This document shows positions 17,239-25,932 of a stretch of 64,000 nucleotides of DNA, piece by piece. The notes under the pieces were generated by a model that made no database searches, had not been told where the DNA came from, and was given only the letters and a program-made list of their open reading frames with translations. The translations under genes and the position numbers were made by a program. This DNA is from Pseudomonas delhiensis (lineage in GTDB: Bacteria; Pseudomonadota; Gammaproteobacteria; Pseudomonadales; Pseudomonadaceae): the NCBI RefSeq assembly GCF_900187975.1, contig NZ_FZPC01000021.1:62001-126000 (forward strand). Direction: 5' to 3'. The first letter of the stretch is position 1. The number at the start of each line of letters is the position of its first letter.

Positions 17239-18168
17239 TCAGCGCTTGTCGTAGAGCTTCGGCGCGCCTTCCGGGCGGCTCTTGAAGCGTCGGTGGGCCC
17301 ACAGGTACTGCTCGGGCTGCTGGCGGATCTCCGCCTCCACCCACCGGTTGATGCGCAGGCAATCGGCCTCCTCGCTCTCGCCGGGGAAGTCCCGCAGCGG
17401 CGGGTGGACCACCAGGCGGTAGCCGGAGCCGTCGGCCAGGCGCGTCTGGGTGAACGGCAGGACCTGCGCGCGGCCCAGGCGGGCGAACTTGGTGGTGGCG
17501 GTGACGGTGGCGGCCTGGATGCCGAACAGCGGCACGAACAGGCTCTGCTTGGCGCCGTAGTCCTGGTCCGGGGCGTACCAGATGGCGCGCCCGGCGCGCA
17601 GCACCTTGAGCATGGCGCGCACGTCCTCGCGCTCGATGGCGGTGGCGTCCAGGTTGTGCCGCTCGCGGCCGCGGCGCTGCACGTAGTCGAACACCGGGTT
17701 GTCGTGCTCGCGGTACATGCCGTCGATGGTCTGCACCTGGCCCAGCAGCGCCGCGCCTATCTCCAGGGTGGTGAAGTGCATGGCCATGAGGATCACGCCC
17801 TTGCCTTCGGCCTGGGCCTGGCGCAGGTGCTCCAGGCCTTCCATATGGGCGAGCTTCGCCAGGCGCGCCCGCGGCCACCACCAGCTCATGGCCATCTCGA
17901 AGAAGGCGATGCCGGTGGAGGCGAAGTTGGCCTTGAGCAGCCGGGTGCGCTCGGCGGCGGACAACTCGGGGAAGCACAGCTCCAGGTTGCGCGCGGCGAT
18001 CGCCCGGCGGCTGCCGACCACGCGGTACATCACCGCGCCCAGGCCGCGCCCCAGCGCCAGCAGCGCCGGATAGGGCAGCTGCACCACCAGCCACAGCGCG
18101 CCCAGGCCCAGCCACAGCGGCCAGTGGCGCGGATGGAGGAAGGCGGTGCGAAAGCGGGGACGGTCCAT
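17239..18168 (-). CDS. htrB: Lipid A biosynthesis lauroyl acyltransferase (LpxL/HtrB family)
   Basis: 309 residues: an N-terminal membrane anchor (WPLWLGLGALWLVVQLPYPA), the catalytic HX4E motif at H131-E136 (HFTTLE), GMYREHDNP, and DQDYGAKQSLFVPLFG, all standard for LpxL/LpxM acyltransferases of the inner membrane. Family role: transfers a secondary acyl chain from acyl-ACP to lipid A. In P. aeruginosa one htrB copy precedes minCDE in this divergent position, as here. Which of the two secondary positions it acylates cannot be read from the sequence. Confidence 0.92.
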   Translation of the reverse strand: MDRPRFRTAFLHPRHWPLWLGLGALWLVVQLPYPALLALGRGLGAVMYRVVGSRRAIAARNLELCFPELSAAERTRLLKANFASTGIAFFEMAMSWWWPRARLAKLAHMEGLEHLRQAQAEGKGVILMAMHFTTLEIGAALLGQVQTIDGMYREHDNPVFDYVQRRGRERHNLDATAIEREDVRAMLKVLRAGRAIWYAPDQDYGAKQSLFVPLFGIQAATVTATTKFARLGRAQVLPFTQTRLADGSGYRLVVHPPLRDFPGESEEADCLRINRWVEAEIRQQPEQYLWAHRRFKSRPEGAPKLYDKR

Positions 18169-18327
18169 GAACGATTCCGGAAATGACGGGCAAAGGCGGC
18201 ATTCTACCGCGAGCGCCGCCTTTGCGCCGCCGCCCCGGTGCCACTATCGCACCTGGCCCCGCGCCAGGCTTGCGGCTGCCGGGAGGGTTCGCTATAAGTC
18301 GAGGCCATTTAGCGATGCAGTGCGACC

Positions 18328-19185
18328 ATGAGCCAAGCCGACCTCCTCGACCAAGATCCCGTTTTCCAGCTCAAGGGCAGCATGCTCGCCGTCACCGTGC
18401 TGGAACTGGCGCACAACGACCTGTCGCGCCTGGACCGTCAGCTCGCCGACAAGGTCGCCCAGGCTCCCAACTTCTTCCGCGACACCCCCCTGGTCCTGGC
18501 CCTGGACAAGCTGCCCGGCGGCGAAGGCCAGCTCGACCTGCAGGGCGTGCTGGACATCTGCCGCCGCCACGGCCTGCGTACCCTGGCCATCCGCGCCAAC
18601 CGCGAGGAAGACCTGCGCCTGGCGACCATGCTGGACATCCCGGTGCTGCCGCCGTCCGGCTCCCGCGACCGCCCGCTGGAGCCGAAGGACGCCGCCGCTG
18701 CCGCCCCGGCCGAGGGCATAGTGCGCCGCCCGCGCAGCGAGAAGCTGGCCGAACCGGTGGTCGAGAAAGCCATCGACAAGGCCAGCGAAAAGACGGCGGA
18801 CAAGGCGCCTGAAAAAGCCCCTGAAAAGCCTGCCGAGCCCTCCGTCCCGGCCGTCCGTCCGACTAAGCTGGTGACCACCCCGGTGCGCGGCGGCGTGCAG
18901 ATCTACGCCGCCGGCGGCGACCTCATCGTCCTGGCCCCCGTGAGCCCCGGTGCGGAACTTCTGGCCGACGGCAACATCCACGTATACGGTCCGATGCGCG
19001 GCCGTGCCCTGGCCGGCGTCAAGGGCGACACCAGCGCGCGAATCTTCTGTCAGCAGTTGGGCGCCGAACTGGTCTCGATCGCCGGGAATTACAAGGTTGC
19101 AGAAGACCTTAGGCGCAGTCCGCAATGGGGGCAGGCGGTACACGTCAGCCTGTCGGGAGACGTGTTGAACATCACCCGCCTTTAA
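18328..19185 (+). CDS. minC: Septum site-determining protein MinC
   Basis: 285 residues: the MinC N-domain ([20 protein letters not shown]), which acts on FtsZ, a Pro/Ala/Lys-rich linker (about 115-178) with repeated [10 protein letters not shown]-type segments, and the C-terminal beta-helix ([36 protein letters not shown]), which binds MinD. The linker is longer than in E. coli (231 residues in total there). First gene of minCDE; 61 bases separate it from minD. Confidence 0.97.
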   Translation: MSQADLLDQDPVFQLKGSMLAVTVLELAHNDLSRLDRQLADKVAQAPNFFRDTPLVLALDKLPGGEGQLDLQGVLDICRRHGLRTLAIRANREEDLRLATMLDIPVLPPSGSRDRPLEPKDAAAAAPAEGIVRRPRSEKLAEPVVEKAIDKASEKTADKAPEKAPEKPAEPSVPAVRPTKLVTTPVRGGVQIYAAGGDLIVLAPVSPGAELLADGNIHVYGPMRGRALAGVKGDTSARIFCQQLGAELVSIAGNYKVAEDLRRSPQWGQAVHVSLSGDVLNITRL

Positions 19186-19246
19186 CGGATACTGCCGCGA
19201 ATTTCAGGGACCAGAACTCTTCGTTTTTTCTTTGGGGTGAATCACC

Positions 19247-20062
19247 TTGGCCAAGATCCTCGTAGTCACTTCCGGTAAGGGTGGCGTCGGTAAAACCACC
19301 ACCAGCGCCGCCATCGGCACCGGCCTGGCCCTGCGCGGCCACAAGACCGTCATCGTCGACTTCGACGTGGGCCTGCGTAACCTCGACCTGATCATGGGCT
19401 GCGAACGCCGCGTGGTTTACGACTTCGTCAACGTCATCAACGGCGAAGCCACGCTGACCCAGGCCCTCATCAAGGACAAGCGCCTCGAGAACCTGTTCGT
19501 CCTGGCCGCCAGCCAGACCCGTGACAAGGACGCCCTGACCCAGGAAGGCGTCGGCAAGGTCATGGAAGAACTCAAGCAGAACTTCGAATACATCATCTGC
19601 GACTCCCCGGCCGGCATCGAGAAGGGTGCCCACCTGGCCATGTACTTCGCCGACGAGGCGATAGTCGTGACCAACCCGGAAGTCTCCTCGGTACGCGACT
19701 CCGACCGCATGCTCGGCCTGCTGGCCAGCAAGTCGGCGCGCTCCGAGAAGGGCGAGGAGCCGATCAAGGAACACCTGCTGCTGACCCGCTACAACCCCGA
19801 GCGCGTCACCAAGGGCGAGATGCTCGGCGTGGAAGACGTCGAGGAAATCCTGGCGATCCGCCTGCTGGGCGTGATCCCCGAGTCCCAGGCCGTGCTCAAG
19901 GCCTCGAACCAGGGCGTGCCGGTCATCCTCGACGAGCAGAGCGACGCCGGCCAGGCCTACAGCGACGCGGTCGACCGCCTGCTGGGCAAAGAGATGCCAC
20001 ATCGGTTCCTCGATGTGCAGAAGAAAGGATTCCTGCAACGACTGTTCGGAGGACGTGAATGA
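19247..20062 (+). CDS. minD: Septum site-determining ATPase MinD, TTG start
   Basis: 271 residues. Deviant Walker [10 protein letters not shown] begins at residue 10 and the [11 protein letters not shown] switch region follows. The C-terminus [16 protein letters not shown] is the amphipathic membrane-targeting helix. The start is TTG (19247-19249) behind TTTGGGGTGA; the encoded [10 protein letters not shown] beginning is invariant in the family, so the unusual start codon is well supported. It forms the MinC-activating, MinE-responsive membrane ATPase. Confidence 0.97.
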   Translation: MAKILVVTSGKGGVGKTTTSAAIGTGLALRGHKTVIVDFDVGLRNLDLIMGCERRVVYDFVNVINGEATLTQALIKDKRLENLFVLAASQTRDKDALTQEGVGKVMEELKQNFEYIICDSPAGIEKGAHLAMYFADEAIVVTNPEVSSVRDSDRMLGLLASKSARSEKGEEPIKEHLLLTRYNPERVTKGEMLGVEDVEEILAIRLLGVIPESQAVLKASNQGVPVILDEQSDAGQAYSDAVDRLLGKEMPHRFLDVQKKGFLQRLFGGRE

Positions 20063-20313
20063 GCCTTTTAGACTTCTTTCGCAGCCGGAAAGCGCCGAAC
20101 AGCGCTTCCATCGCGAAGGAAAGACTCCAGATCATAGTCGCCCACGAGCGCGGCAACCGCTCGCAACCGGATTACCTCCCGCAGCTGCAGAAAGACCTGC
20201 TGGAAGTCATCCGCAAGTACGTGCCGATCGACCAGGAACAGGTCCAGGTGGAACTGGCCAACCAGGGCAGCTGCTCGATCCTGGAACTCAACATCACGCT
20301 GCCGGAACGCTGA
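20059..20313 (+). CDS. minE: Cell division topological specificity factor MinE
   Basis: 84 residues. [20 protein letters not shown] is the membrane-targeting and anti-MinCD region, and [20 protein letters not shown] the dimerisation domain. ATG overlaps the minD stop by four bases, ensuring coupled synthesis of the oscillator pair. Length is the family standard (about 85). Confidence 0.97.
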   Translation: MSLLDFFRSRKAPNSASIAKERLQIIVAHERGNRSQPDYLPQLQKDLLEVIRKYVPIDQEQVQVELANQGSCSILELNITLPER

Positions 20314-20327
20314 TCGTTCCGGAGCGA

Positions 20328-20353
20328 ACTGCGGCGGCCTCGGCCGCCGCAGT
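20328..20353 (+). terminator. GC-rich hairpin after minE
   Basis: ACTGCGGCGGCC and GGCCGCCGCAGT are perfect complements separated by TC, followed by CATTTCC. It lies 14 bases past the minE stop and 25 bases before rluA. The tail is poor in T, so termination may be partial and rluA may be read through from the min operon. Confidence 0.65.
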
Positions 20354-20378
20354 CATTTCCAGCCGCTGCCGAGGCCCC

Positions 20379-21014
20379 ATGCCGCTGTCGAACATCCAGA
20401 TCGTCCACCAGGACGCCGCCCTGCTGGTGGTGAACAAGCCCACCCTGCTGCTCTCGGTGCCCGGCCGCGCCGAGGACAACAAGGACTGCCTGGTCACCCG
20501 CCTGCAGGACAACGGCTACCCGGAAGCGCGCATCGTCCATCGCCTGGACTGGGAAACCTCCGGCCTGATGGTCCTGGCCCGCGACGCCGACAGCCACCGC
20601 GAGCTGTCCCGGCAGTTCCACGACCGCGAGACCGAAAAGGCCTACACCGCGCTGTGCTGGGGCGAGCCGGAGCTGGACAGCGGGCGCATCGAACTGCCGC
20701 TGCGCTACGACCCGGAGAACAAGCCGCGGCACATCGTCGACCACGAGCACGGCCGCCACGCCCTGACCTTCTGGCGCGTGGTGGAACGCTGCGGCCAGTA
20801 CGCCCGGATGGAGCTGACGCCAATCACCGGCCGCTCGCACCAACTGCGCGTGCACATGCTGTCCATCGGCCACCCCCTGCTCGGCGACCGCCTCTACGCC
20901 GAAGGCGAAGCCCTCACCCTGCGCGACCGCCTGTGCCTGCACGCCAGCCTGCTGTGCCTGACCCACCCGCAGACCGGCGAGCGCCTGCGCTTCGAGTCGC
21001 TGGCGCCTTTCTGA
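20379..21014 (+). CDS. rluA: Pseudouridine synthase RluA family
   Basis: 211 residues. IVHRLDWETSGLMVLARD contains the catalytic Asp of HRLD, and LTPITGRSHQLRVHMLSIGH is the RluA-type active-site partner motif. Length and lack of an S4 domain fit the short RluA branch, which in E. coli modifies 23S rRNA U746 and tRNA position 32. The upstream frame runs into minE, and the first ATG after the hairpin (20379) gives the usual MPLSN/IVHQD beginning. Position behind minE matches P. aeruginosa as I recall. Confidence 0.9.
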   Translation: MPLSNIQIVHQDAALLVVNKPTLLLSVPGRAEDNKDCLVTRLQDNGYPEARIVHRLDWETSGLMVLARDADSHRELSRQFHDRETEKAYTALCWGEPELDSGRIELPLRYDPENKPRHIVDHEHGRHALTFWRVVERCGQYARMELTPITGRSHQLRVHMLSIGHPLLGDRLYAEGEALTLRDRLCLHASLLCLTHPQTGERLRFESLAPF

Positions 21015-21026
21015 GCAAGGGCAGCC

Positions 21027-21605
21027 ATGGACCGGCAAGACTTCCACCAGGCAACCCGCGGCGCCCCGCCCCATCCGTCGCTGATGCAAGCGTTGGAGCA
21101 TTGGCACGACGCACCCGGCCTGGCCCTCGACCTGGGTTGCGGCTCCGGGCGCGACACCCATGAACTGCTGCGTCGGGGCTGGCGGGTGCAGGCGGTCGAC
21201 TGCAACGCCGACGGCCTGCGGCACCTAATGGACGGTTTATCCACAGGCCAGACCGAACGCCTGCAAACCCGCTGCGAACGTTTCCAGGACATCGCCCTGC
21301 CCACGGCACAACTGATCAACAGCAGCTTCGCCCTGCCCTTCTGCCCGCCCGCCGATTTTCCGCGCCTGTGGCAAGGCATCGAGGCCGCCCTGGGGCGTGG
21401 CGGGTTGTTCGCCGGCCACTTCTTCGGCGAGCGCGACCAGTGGCATGGCCGCGATGGCATGAGCTTCCACACCCGCGCAGCCGCGCATGCCCTTTTCGAA
21501 GGCTGGGAAACGCTGCGCTTCGAGGAACACGAGTGGCAAGGCAGGACCGCCGTCGGTGGCGTCAAGCATTGGCATATCTTCGCGGTGGTGGCACAGCGCC
21601 CGTAG
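21027..21605 (+). CDS. Class I SAM-dependent methyltransferase
   Basis: 192 residues. Motif I is ALDLGCGSGRDTHELLRRG, motif II acidic residue in VQAVDCNADG, and a later FAGHFFGERDQW loop. The conserved GCGSGRDT loop resembles tellurite-resistance (TehB-like) and small-molecule methyltransferases. It follows rluA by 12 bases. Oddity: its stop codon TAG (21603-21605) is part of the GTAGG head of a REP element that fills the downstream region, so the C-terminus may have been set by the repeat. Confidence 0.85.
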   Translation: MDRQDFHQATRGAPPHPSLMQALEHWHDAPGLALDLGCGSGRDTHELLRRGWRVQAVDCNADGLRHLMDGLSTGQTERLQTRCERFQDIALPTAQLINSSFALPFCPPADFPRLWQGIEAALGRGGLFAGHFFGERDQWHGRDGMSFHTRAAAHALFEGWETLRFEEHEWQGRTAVGGVKHWHIFAVVAQRP

Positions 21606-21898
21606 GAGCGGACTCCGTCCGCGATAGCCGGAGGTTCCGGCGCGGTTCGCGGATAAGATCCGCGCCTACGCTGCCCACCCACACCATTCCCCATGTAGGA
21701 GCGCGCCCTGCGCGCGAAATCGCGGGCAGGGCCCGCTCCTACAGTCCGCTGGGATGCACGGCATTTCCCCGTAGGACCTTGTCCGCGATAGCCGGACGTA
21801 TCAGCACAATTCGCGGATGAGATCCGCTCGCCACCCCACCCACACCATTCCCCTGTAGGAGCGCGCCCTGCGCGCGAATCGCGGACGGAGTCCGCGAT
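21602..21898. repeat. REP cluster after the methyltransferase gene
   Basis: Four composite hairpins: a GGACTCCGTCC-core arm with a GCGGATAAGATCCGC partner (21602-21669), a GCGCCCTGCGC / GGGCAGGGCCC inverted pair (21695-21742), a GTAGGACCTTGTCCGCGAT / GCGGATGAGATCCGC pair (about 21770-21830), and a GCGCCCTGCGC arm joined to a GGACGGAGTCC arm (21856-21898). Each pair is bounded by GTAGG and CTAC-type ends. No gene lies in 21606-21978; the apeB start follows the last repeat by 80 bases. Confidence 0.85.
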
Positions 21899-21978
21899 GA
21901 ATCCCCGCTGGCATTGCCACAACCCCGCCGCCCCCACCATTTGCGATAAACTTCCGCCATCGTTGTCCGGAGTTTCCC

Positions 21979-23268
21979 ATGCGTGCAGATCTCAACCAGG
22001 GCCTGATCGATTTCCTCGCGGCCTCGCCGACGCCGTTCCACGCCACCGCCAGCCTCGCCCGGCGCCTCGAGGAGGGCGGCTTCCAGCGCCTCGACGAGCG
22101 TGACGCCTGGCGCACCGAGGCCGGTGGGCGCTACTACGTGACGCGCAACGACTCCTCGCTGATCGCCTTCAAGCTCGGCCGCAACGCGCCGCTGGAGCAT
22201 GGCCTGCGCCTGGTCGGCGCGCACACCGACAGCCCCTGCCTGCGCGTCAAGCCGAACCCGGAACTGGCCCGCAAGGGCTACTGGCAGCTGGGCGTCGAGG
22301 TCTACGGCGGCGCCCTGTTCGCGCCCTGGTTCGACCGCGACCTGTCCCTGGCCGGCCGCGTCACCTTCCGCCTGGCCGGCAAGGTGGAAAGCCGCCTGGT
22401 CGACTTCCGCGCGCCCATCGCGGTGATCCCCAACCTGGCCATCCACCTCAACCGCGAGGCCAACATGGGCTGGGCGATCAACGCCCAGACCGAACTGCCG
22501 CCGATCCTTGCCCAACTGGCCGCCGGCGAAACCCGCGACTTCCGCGACCTGCTCGGCGAGCAGTTGCAGAACGAGCACGGCATCATCGCCGACGCCATCC
22601 TCGACTACGAACTGAGCTTCTACGACACCCAGCGCGCCGCGGTGGTGGGCCTGGGCGGCGAGTTCATCGCCGGCGCCCGACTGGACAACCTGCTGTCCTG
22701 CTACGCCGGCCTGGAGGCCCTGCTGGCCAGCGGCGACGAGCAGAGCGCGGTGCTGGTCTGCACCGACCACGAGGAGGTCGGCTCCTGCTCGGCCTGTGGC
22801 GCCGACGGCCCCTTCCTGGAACAGGTGCTGCGCCGCCTGCTGCCCGACGGCGACGCCTTCGTGCGGGTGATCCAGCGCTCGTTGCTGGTCTCCGCCGACA
22901 ACGCCCACGGCGTGCACCCCAACTACGCCGACAAGCACGATGGCAACCACGGCCCGCTGCTCAACGGCGGCCCGGTGATCAAGGTCAACAGCAACCAGCG
23001 CTACGCCACCAGCAGCGAGACCGCCGGCTACTTCCGCCACTTGTGCCTGGAGAACGAGGTGCCGGTGCAGAGCTTCGTGACCCGCAGCGACATGGGCTGC
23101 GGCTCCACCATCGGCCCGATCACCGCCAGCCAGCTGGGCGTGCGCACCGTCGACATCGGCCTGCCGACCTTCGCCATGCACAGCATCCGCGAGCTGGCCG
23201 GCAGCCATGACCTGCGCTACCTGGCCAAGGTGCTGGGGGCTTTCTATGGCAGTGCCGAGCTGCCTTGA
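21979..23268 (+). CDS. apeB: M18 family aminopeptidase 2
   Basis: 429 residues. The two-metal M18 site is seen in [14 protein letters not shown], then [20 protein letters not shown] (Glu ligand and catalytic Glu), [10 protein letters not shown], and near the C-terminus the final His in [13 protein letters not shown]. Length matches bacterial ApeB (about 429). Family role: cytoplasmic dodecameric Zn or Co aminopeptidase for acidic or neutral N-termini. The gene directly precedes the GFA gene by 10 bases, so they are probably co-transcribed. Confidence 0.95.
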   Translation: MRADLNQGLIDFLAASPTPFHATASLARRLEEGGFQRLDERDAWRTEAGGRYYVTRNDSSLIAFKLGRNAPLEHGLRLVGAHTDSPCLRVKPNPELARKGYWQLGVEVYGGALFAPWFDRDLSLAGRVTFRLAGKVESRLVDFRAPIAVIPNLAIHLNREANMGWAINAQTELPPILAQLAAGETRDFRDLLGEQLQNEHGIIADAILDYELSFYDTQRAAVVGLGGEFIAGARLDNLLSCYAGLEALLASGDEQSAVLVCTDHEEVGSCSACGADGPFLEQVLRRLLPDGDAFVRVIQRSLLVSADNAHGVHPNYADKHDGNHGPLLNGGPVIKVNSNQRYATSSETAGYFRHLCLENEVPVQSFVTRSDMGCGSTIGPITASQLGVRTVDIGLPTFAMHSIRELAGSHDLRYLAKVLGAFYGSAELP

Positions 23269-23278
23269 GGAAAAAACC

Positions 23279-23689
23279 ATGAGCCTGAAAGGCAGTTGCC
23301 TGTGCGGAGCCATTGGCTACGAGGTCGATGGCCTGGACATGCCGATCGCGCATTGCCACTGCCGTACCTGCCAGAAGGCCCACGCGGCGGCCTACGCCAC
23401 TACTGCCGGAGTCCTGCGCGAACACTTCCGCTGGACCCGCGGGGAGGAACTGGTCGCCGCCTACGAATCCTCCCCCGGCAAGCTGCGACGCTTCTGCCCG
23501 CGCTGCGGCAGCCAACTGGTCGCCGAGCGCGCCGGCCAGCCCCATGTCATCCTCCGGGTAGGCACCCTCGACGACGACCCGGGCGCACAACCGGCCCGGC
23601 ACATCTGGACCTCCCACGACCGTCCCTGGCTGACCGACAGCGCGGAGGTCCCGGCCTATCCGGAGTGGAATCCGGAACGCCAGGGCTGA
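23279..23689 (+). CDS. GFA family zinc-binding protein
   Basis: 136 residues of the Mss4-like GFA (glutathione-dependent formaldehyde-activating / CENP-V) fold. Zinc cysteines are in GSCLCG (C7, C9), HCHCRTCQ (C26, C28, C31) and FCPRCGSQL (C73, C76). GAGGAAAAAACC precedes ATG 23279. The family name overstates the evidence; formaldehyde chemistry is shown only for a few members. Likely second gene of an apeB transcript. Confidence 0.88.
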   Translation: MSLKGSCLCGAIGYEVDGLDMPIAHCHCRTCQKAHAAAYATTAGVLREHFRWTRGEELVAAYESSPGKLRRFCPRCGSQLVAERAGQPHVILRVGTLDDDPGAQPARHIWTSHDRPWLTDSAEVPAYPEWNPERQG

Positions 23690-23697
23690 CTTTGGTT

Positions 23698-23731
23698 CTT
23701 CGTAGGAGCGAGCTTGCTCGCTCCTACGAAG
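23698..23731. repeat. Perfect fused REP palindrome after the GFA gene
   Basis: CTTCGTAGGAGCGAGC and its exact complement GCTCGCTCCTACGAAG are separated by only TT, a 16-bp perfect stem. It is two REP units fused head to head without spacer, placed between two convergent genes (GFA and GntR) 8 and 10 bases from their stops. It probably serves as a bidirectional stem at both 3' ends. Confidence 0.85.
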
Positions 23732-23741
23732 AGCCCTTCCC

Positions 23742-24458
23742 TCAATCCGGCACCTCCACGCTCACGTGAATGGCATCGTGCCGCCAGAACTCCAGGTCGC
23801 AGTCGATCACCCGGCCGTGCTGGTCGCGGTTGATGCGGGTGATGCGCAGTGCCGGGCTGCCCTCGGCCACCCGCAGGGCGCTGGCCGCTTCGCCGTGCAG
23901 GGCGGTGGGCACCATGTCGAAGCGCACGCGGCCGTAGCGGATGTCATAGCGGCTGGCGTAGAGGTCGGTCAGCGACTGGCGCAGGTCGCAGTCGAGGATG
24001 CCGGGGAAGTAGGCCGGGTTCAGGTAGTGCTCCACGTACAGCACCAGGCGCCCGTCCACCCGCCGGGCGCGGCGGATCTGGTAGACGCTGGACAGCGCCG
24101 GCAGCTCCAGGTGCGCGCAGATCGCCGGGCTGGCCGGCAACTGGCGCGCCGACAGCACCTCGGTGGCCGGCACCCGGTCCTGGCCGGCGACCATGGCGTG
24201 GAAGTGGCTGCGCACCAGCGGGTTGTACAGCAGCCGCGGCGGCGAGACGAACCAGCCGCGGCGCTCCTCGCGGTAGATCAGGCCCTGGGCCTCCAGCTGC
24301 GTCAGCGCCTCGCGCAGGGTGATGCGCGTGGTGTCGAACAGCTCGCTCAGGCGCCGCTCCGCCGGCAGCTTGCCGCCGGCCGGCAGCAGGCCGCTGTCGA
24401 TCTGTTCCAGCAGCGCCCGGCAGATCGCCGTCACCGTCGGTAGCGCCTCGTCGCGCAT
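23742..24458 (-). CDS. GntR family regulator with UTRA domain
   Basis: 238 residues. N-terminal winged helix (about 8-75): RALLEQIDSGLLPAGGKLPA and DTTRITLREALTQLEAQGLI. C-terminal UTRA effector domain (about 90-235): DGRLVLYVEHYLNPAYFPGI, LTDLYASRYDIRYGRVRFDM, and RVIDCDLEFWRHDAIHVSVE. This is the HutC/PhnF branch, whose members sense small acids, sugars or phosphonates. It is divergent from the ABC/hydrolase operon at 24808, and three CTAG-centred sites lie between, so it very likely represses that operon and itself. Confidence 0.9.
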   Translation of the reverse strand: MRDEALPTVTAICRALLEQIDSGLLPAGGKLPAERRLSELFDTTRITLREALTQLEAQGLIYREERRGWFVSPPRLLYNPLVRSHFHAMVAGQDRVPATEVLSARQLPASPAICAHLELPALSSVYQIRRARRVDGRLVLYVEHYLNPAYFPGILDCDLRQSLTDLYASRYDIRYGRVRFDMVPTALHGEAASALRVAEGSPALRITRINRDQHGRVIDCDLEFWRHDAIHVSVEVPD

Positions 24459-24472
24459 GCTGTTTCCCTCTC

Positions 24473-24486
24473 TTGGACTAGACCAG
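24473..24486. promoter_or_regulatory. Candidate UTRA-regulator operator, site 1
   Basis: TTGGACTAGACCAG matches 12 of 14 positions of the palindrome CTGGTCTAGACCAG deduced from the three sites here. It lies 15 bases upstream of the regulator start, a fit for autoregulation. Confidence 0.6.
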
Positions 24487-24630
24487 CCCCAACCTGGGGC
24501 ACTTCACCGCAACCGGTAACCCTTTCCACTGTAGGAATCCACGGTGACCGTCCGGTGACAGTGCCATGGCAAGCAGGCCCCATGCCAGCTCCGCGCCACA
24601 GCATAGCCCAGCCGCATCAAGGTCTTGTGC

Positions 24631-24644
24631 ATGGTCTAGGCTGT
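24631..24644. promoter_or_regulatory. Candidate UTRA-regulator operator, site 2
   Basis: ATGGTCTAGGCTGT keeps the left half TGGTCTAG of the inferred palindrome; its right half is degenerate. It lies mid-way between the two divergent genes and may be an auxiliary site. Confidence 0.45.
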
Positions 24645-24727
24645 ATCCGGGTGCTGCCTGCCGACCCGCATGCCGGCGCCCGGACACGAAATTGTCATGC
24701 CCGCTTCGTAGATTGGCCTGGGTCTTG

Positions 24728-24741
24728 CTGATCTAGACCAG
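24728..24741. promoter_or_regulatory. Candidate UTRA-regulator operator, site 3
   Basis: CTGATCTAGACCAG differs from the palindrome CTGGTCTAGACCAG at one position. It lies about 67 bases upstream of the solute-binding protein start, where an operator overlapping the operon promoter would be expected. CTAG is a rare tetramer in Pseudomonas DNA, so three copies in 270 intergenic bases are unlikely by chance. Confidence 0.65.
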
Positions 24742-24807
24742 CGACGCGCCACGCCCGACCGGGGCGCGGCCCCCAATGCCAGAACCCGATGACCGAAGGA
24801 GCACCGA

Positions 24808-25866
24808 ATGAAACGCTTGCTTGCTTCACTGCTGGGAACCGCGATTGCCCTGGGCAGCGCGACGACCATGGCCGCCGAGGCCGACCTGCAGGCGCTGGAA
24901 CAGGCCGCGCGCAAGGAAGGCCAGGTGAACAGCGTGGGCATGCCCGACAGCTGGGCGAACTGGAAGGACACCTGGAAGGACCTGGAGAGCAAGTACGGGC
25001 TCAAGCACATGGACACCGACATGAGCTCGGCCCAGGAACTGGCCAAGTTCAAGGCCGAGGGCGAGAACGCCAGCGCCGACATCGGCGACGTCGGCGCCGC
25101 CTTCGGCCCCATCGCCGTGCAGCAGGACGTCAGCCAGCCCTACAAGCCCAGCACCTGGGACCAGGTCCCGGAGTGGGCCAGGGACAAGGACGGCCACTGG
25201 GCCCTGGCCTACACCGGGACCATCGCCTTCATCGTCAACAAGCAGCTGGTCAAGGACGTGCCGCGCAGCTGGGCCGACCTGCTCAAGGGCAAGTACAAGG
25301 TCACCATCGGCGACGTCAGCAGCGCGGCCCAGGCGGTCAACGGCGTGCTCGCCGCGGCCATCGCCAACGGCGGCGACGAGAAGAACGTCAAGCCGGGCCT
25401 GGAGTTCTTCGCCCAGCTGGCCAAGCAGGGCCGCCTGTCGCTGACCAACCCGGTGATCAACACCCTGGAGAAGGGCGAGGTGGAAGTCGGCATCGTCTGG
25501 GACTTCAACGGCCTGAGCTACCGCGACCAGATCGACCCCGGCCGCTTCGAGGTGCTGATCCCCTCCGACGGCTCGGTGATCTCCGGCTACACCACCATCA
25601 TCAACAAGTACGCCAGGCACCCCAACGCCGCCAAGCTGGCCCGCGAGTACATCTTCAGCGACGCCGGGCAGATCAACCTGGCCAAGGGCAATGCCCGGCC
25701 GATCCGCGCCGAGCACCTGGACCTGCCGGCCGAGGTCAAGGCCAAGCTGCTGCCCAACGAGCAGTACGCCAAGGCCCAGCCGATCAGGGACGGCCAGGCC
25801 TGGGAAGCGACCTCCAAGCGCCTGCCGCGCATGTGGCAGGAGAGCGTGATCATCAACATGCAGTGA
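24808..25866 (+). CDS. ABC transporter periplasmic solute-binding protein
   Basis: 352 residues with signal peptide (MKRLLASLLGTAIALGSATT, cleavage near TMAAEA). It belongs to the bacterial extracellular solute-binding class of the PotD/AfuA/PhnS type: VNSVGMPDSWANWKD, LAYTGTIAFIVNKQLV, GIVWDFNGLSYRD, then SDAGQINLAKGNARPIRAEH. AAGGAGC precedes the ATG. First gene of a six-gene operon with its own permeases and ATPase. The combination with phosphohydrolases suggests a phosphorylated or phosphonate ligand; the sequence of the pocket does not settle this. Confidence 0.88.
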   Translation: MKRLLASLLGTAIALGSATTMAAEADLQALEQAARKEGQVNSVGMPDSWANWKDTWKDLESKYGLKHMDTDMSSAQELAKFKAEGENASADIGDVGAAFGPIAVQQDVSQPYKPSTWDQVPEWARDKDGHWALAYTGTIAFIVNKQLVKDVPRSWADLLKGKYKVTIGDVSSAAQAVNGVLAAAIANGGDEKNVKPGLEFFAQLAKQGRLSLTNPVINTLEKGEVEVGIVWDFNGLSYRDQIDPGRFEVLIPSDGSVISGYTTIINKYARHPNAAKLAREYIFSDAGQINLAKGNARPIRAEHLDLPAEVKAKLLPNEQYAKAQPIRDGQAWEATSKRLPRMWQESVIINMQ

Positions 25867-25874
25867 CGCGGCGC

Positions 25875-25898
25875 CGCCCCCGGCCATGGCCGGGGGCG
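25875..25898 (+). other. Intercistronic hairpin after the solute-binding protein gene
   Basis: CGCCCCCGGCCA and TGGCCGGGGGCG form a perfect 24-base palindrome nine bases after the stop. Without a T tract it is likely a 3'-stabilising or attenuating stem that raises binding-protein mRNA over the downstream permease genes, as in many binding-protein-dependent operons. Confidence 0.65.
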
Positions 25899-25932
25899 CC
25901 CGTTCCGGTTTCCCCCAGCACAGGCAGCTACG

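Noticed and set aside
21602-21898. Regularly spaced palindromes considered as a CRISPR array
   Set aside because: Units are inverted hairpins of different types, spacing is irregular and there are no repeated direct units with unique spacers or cas genes.
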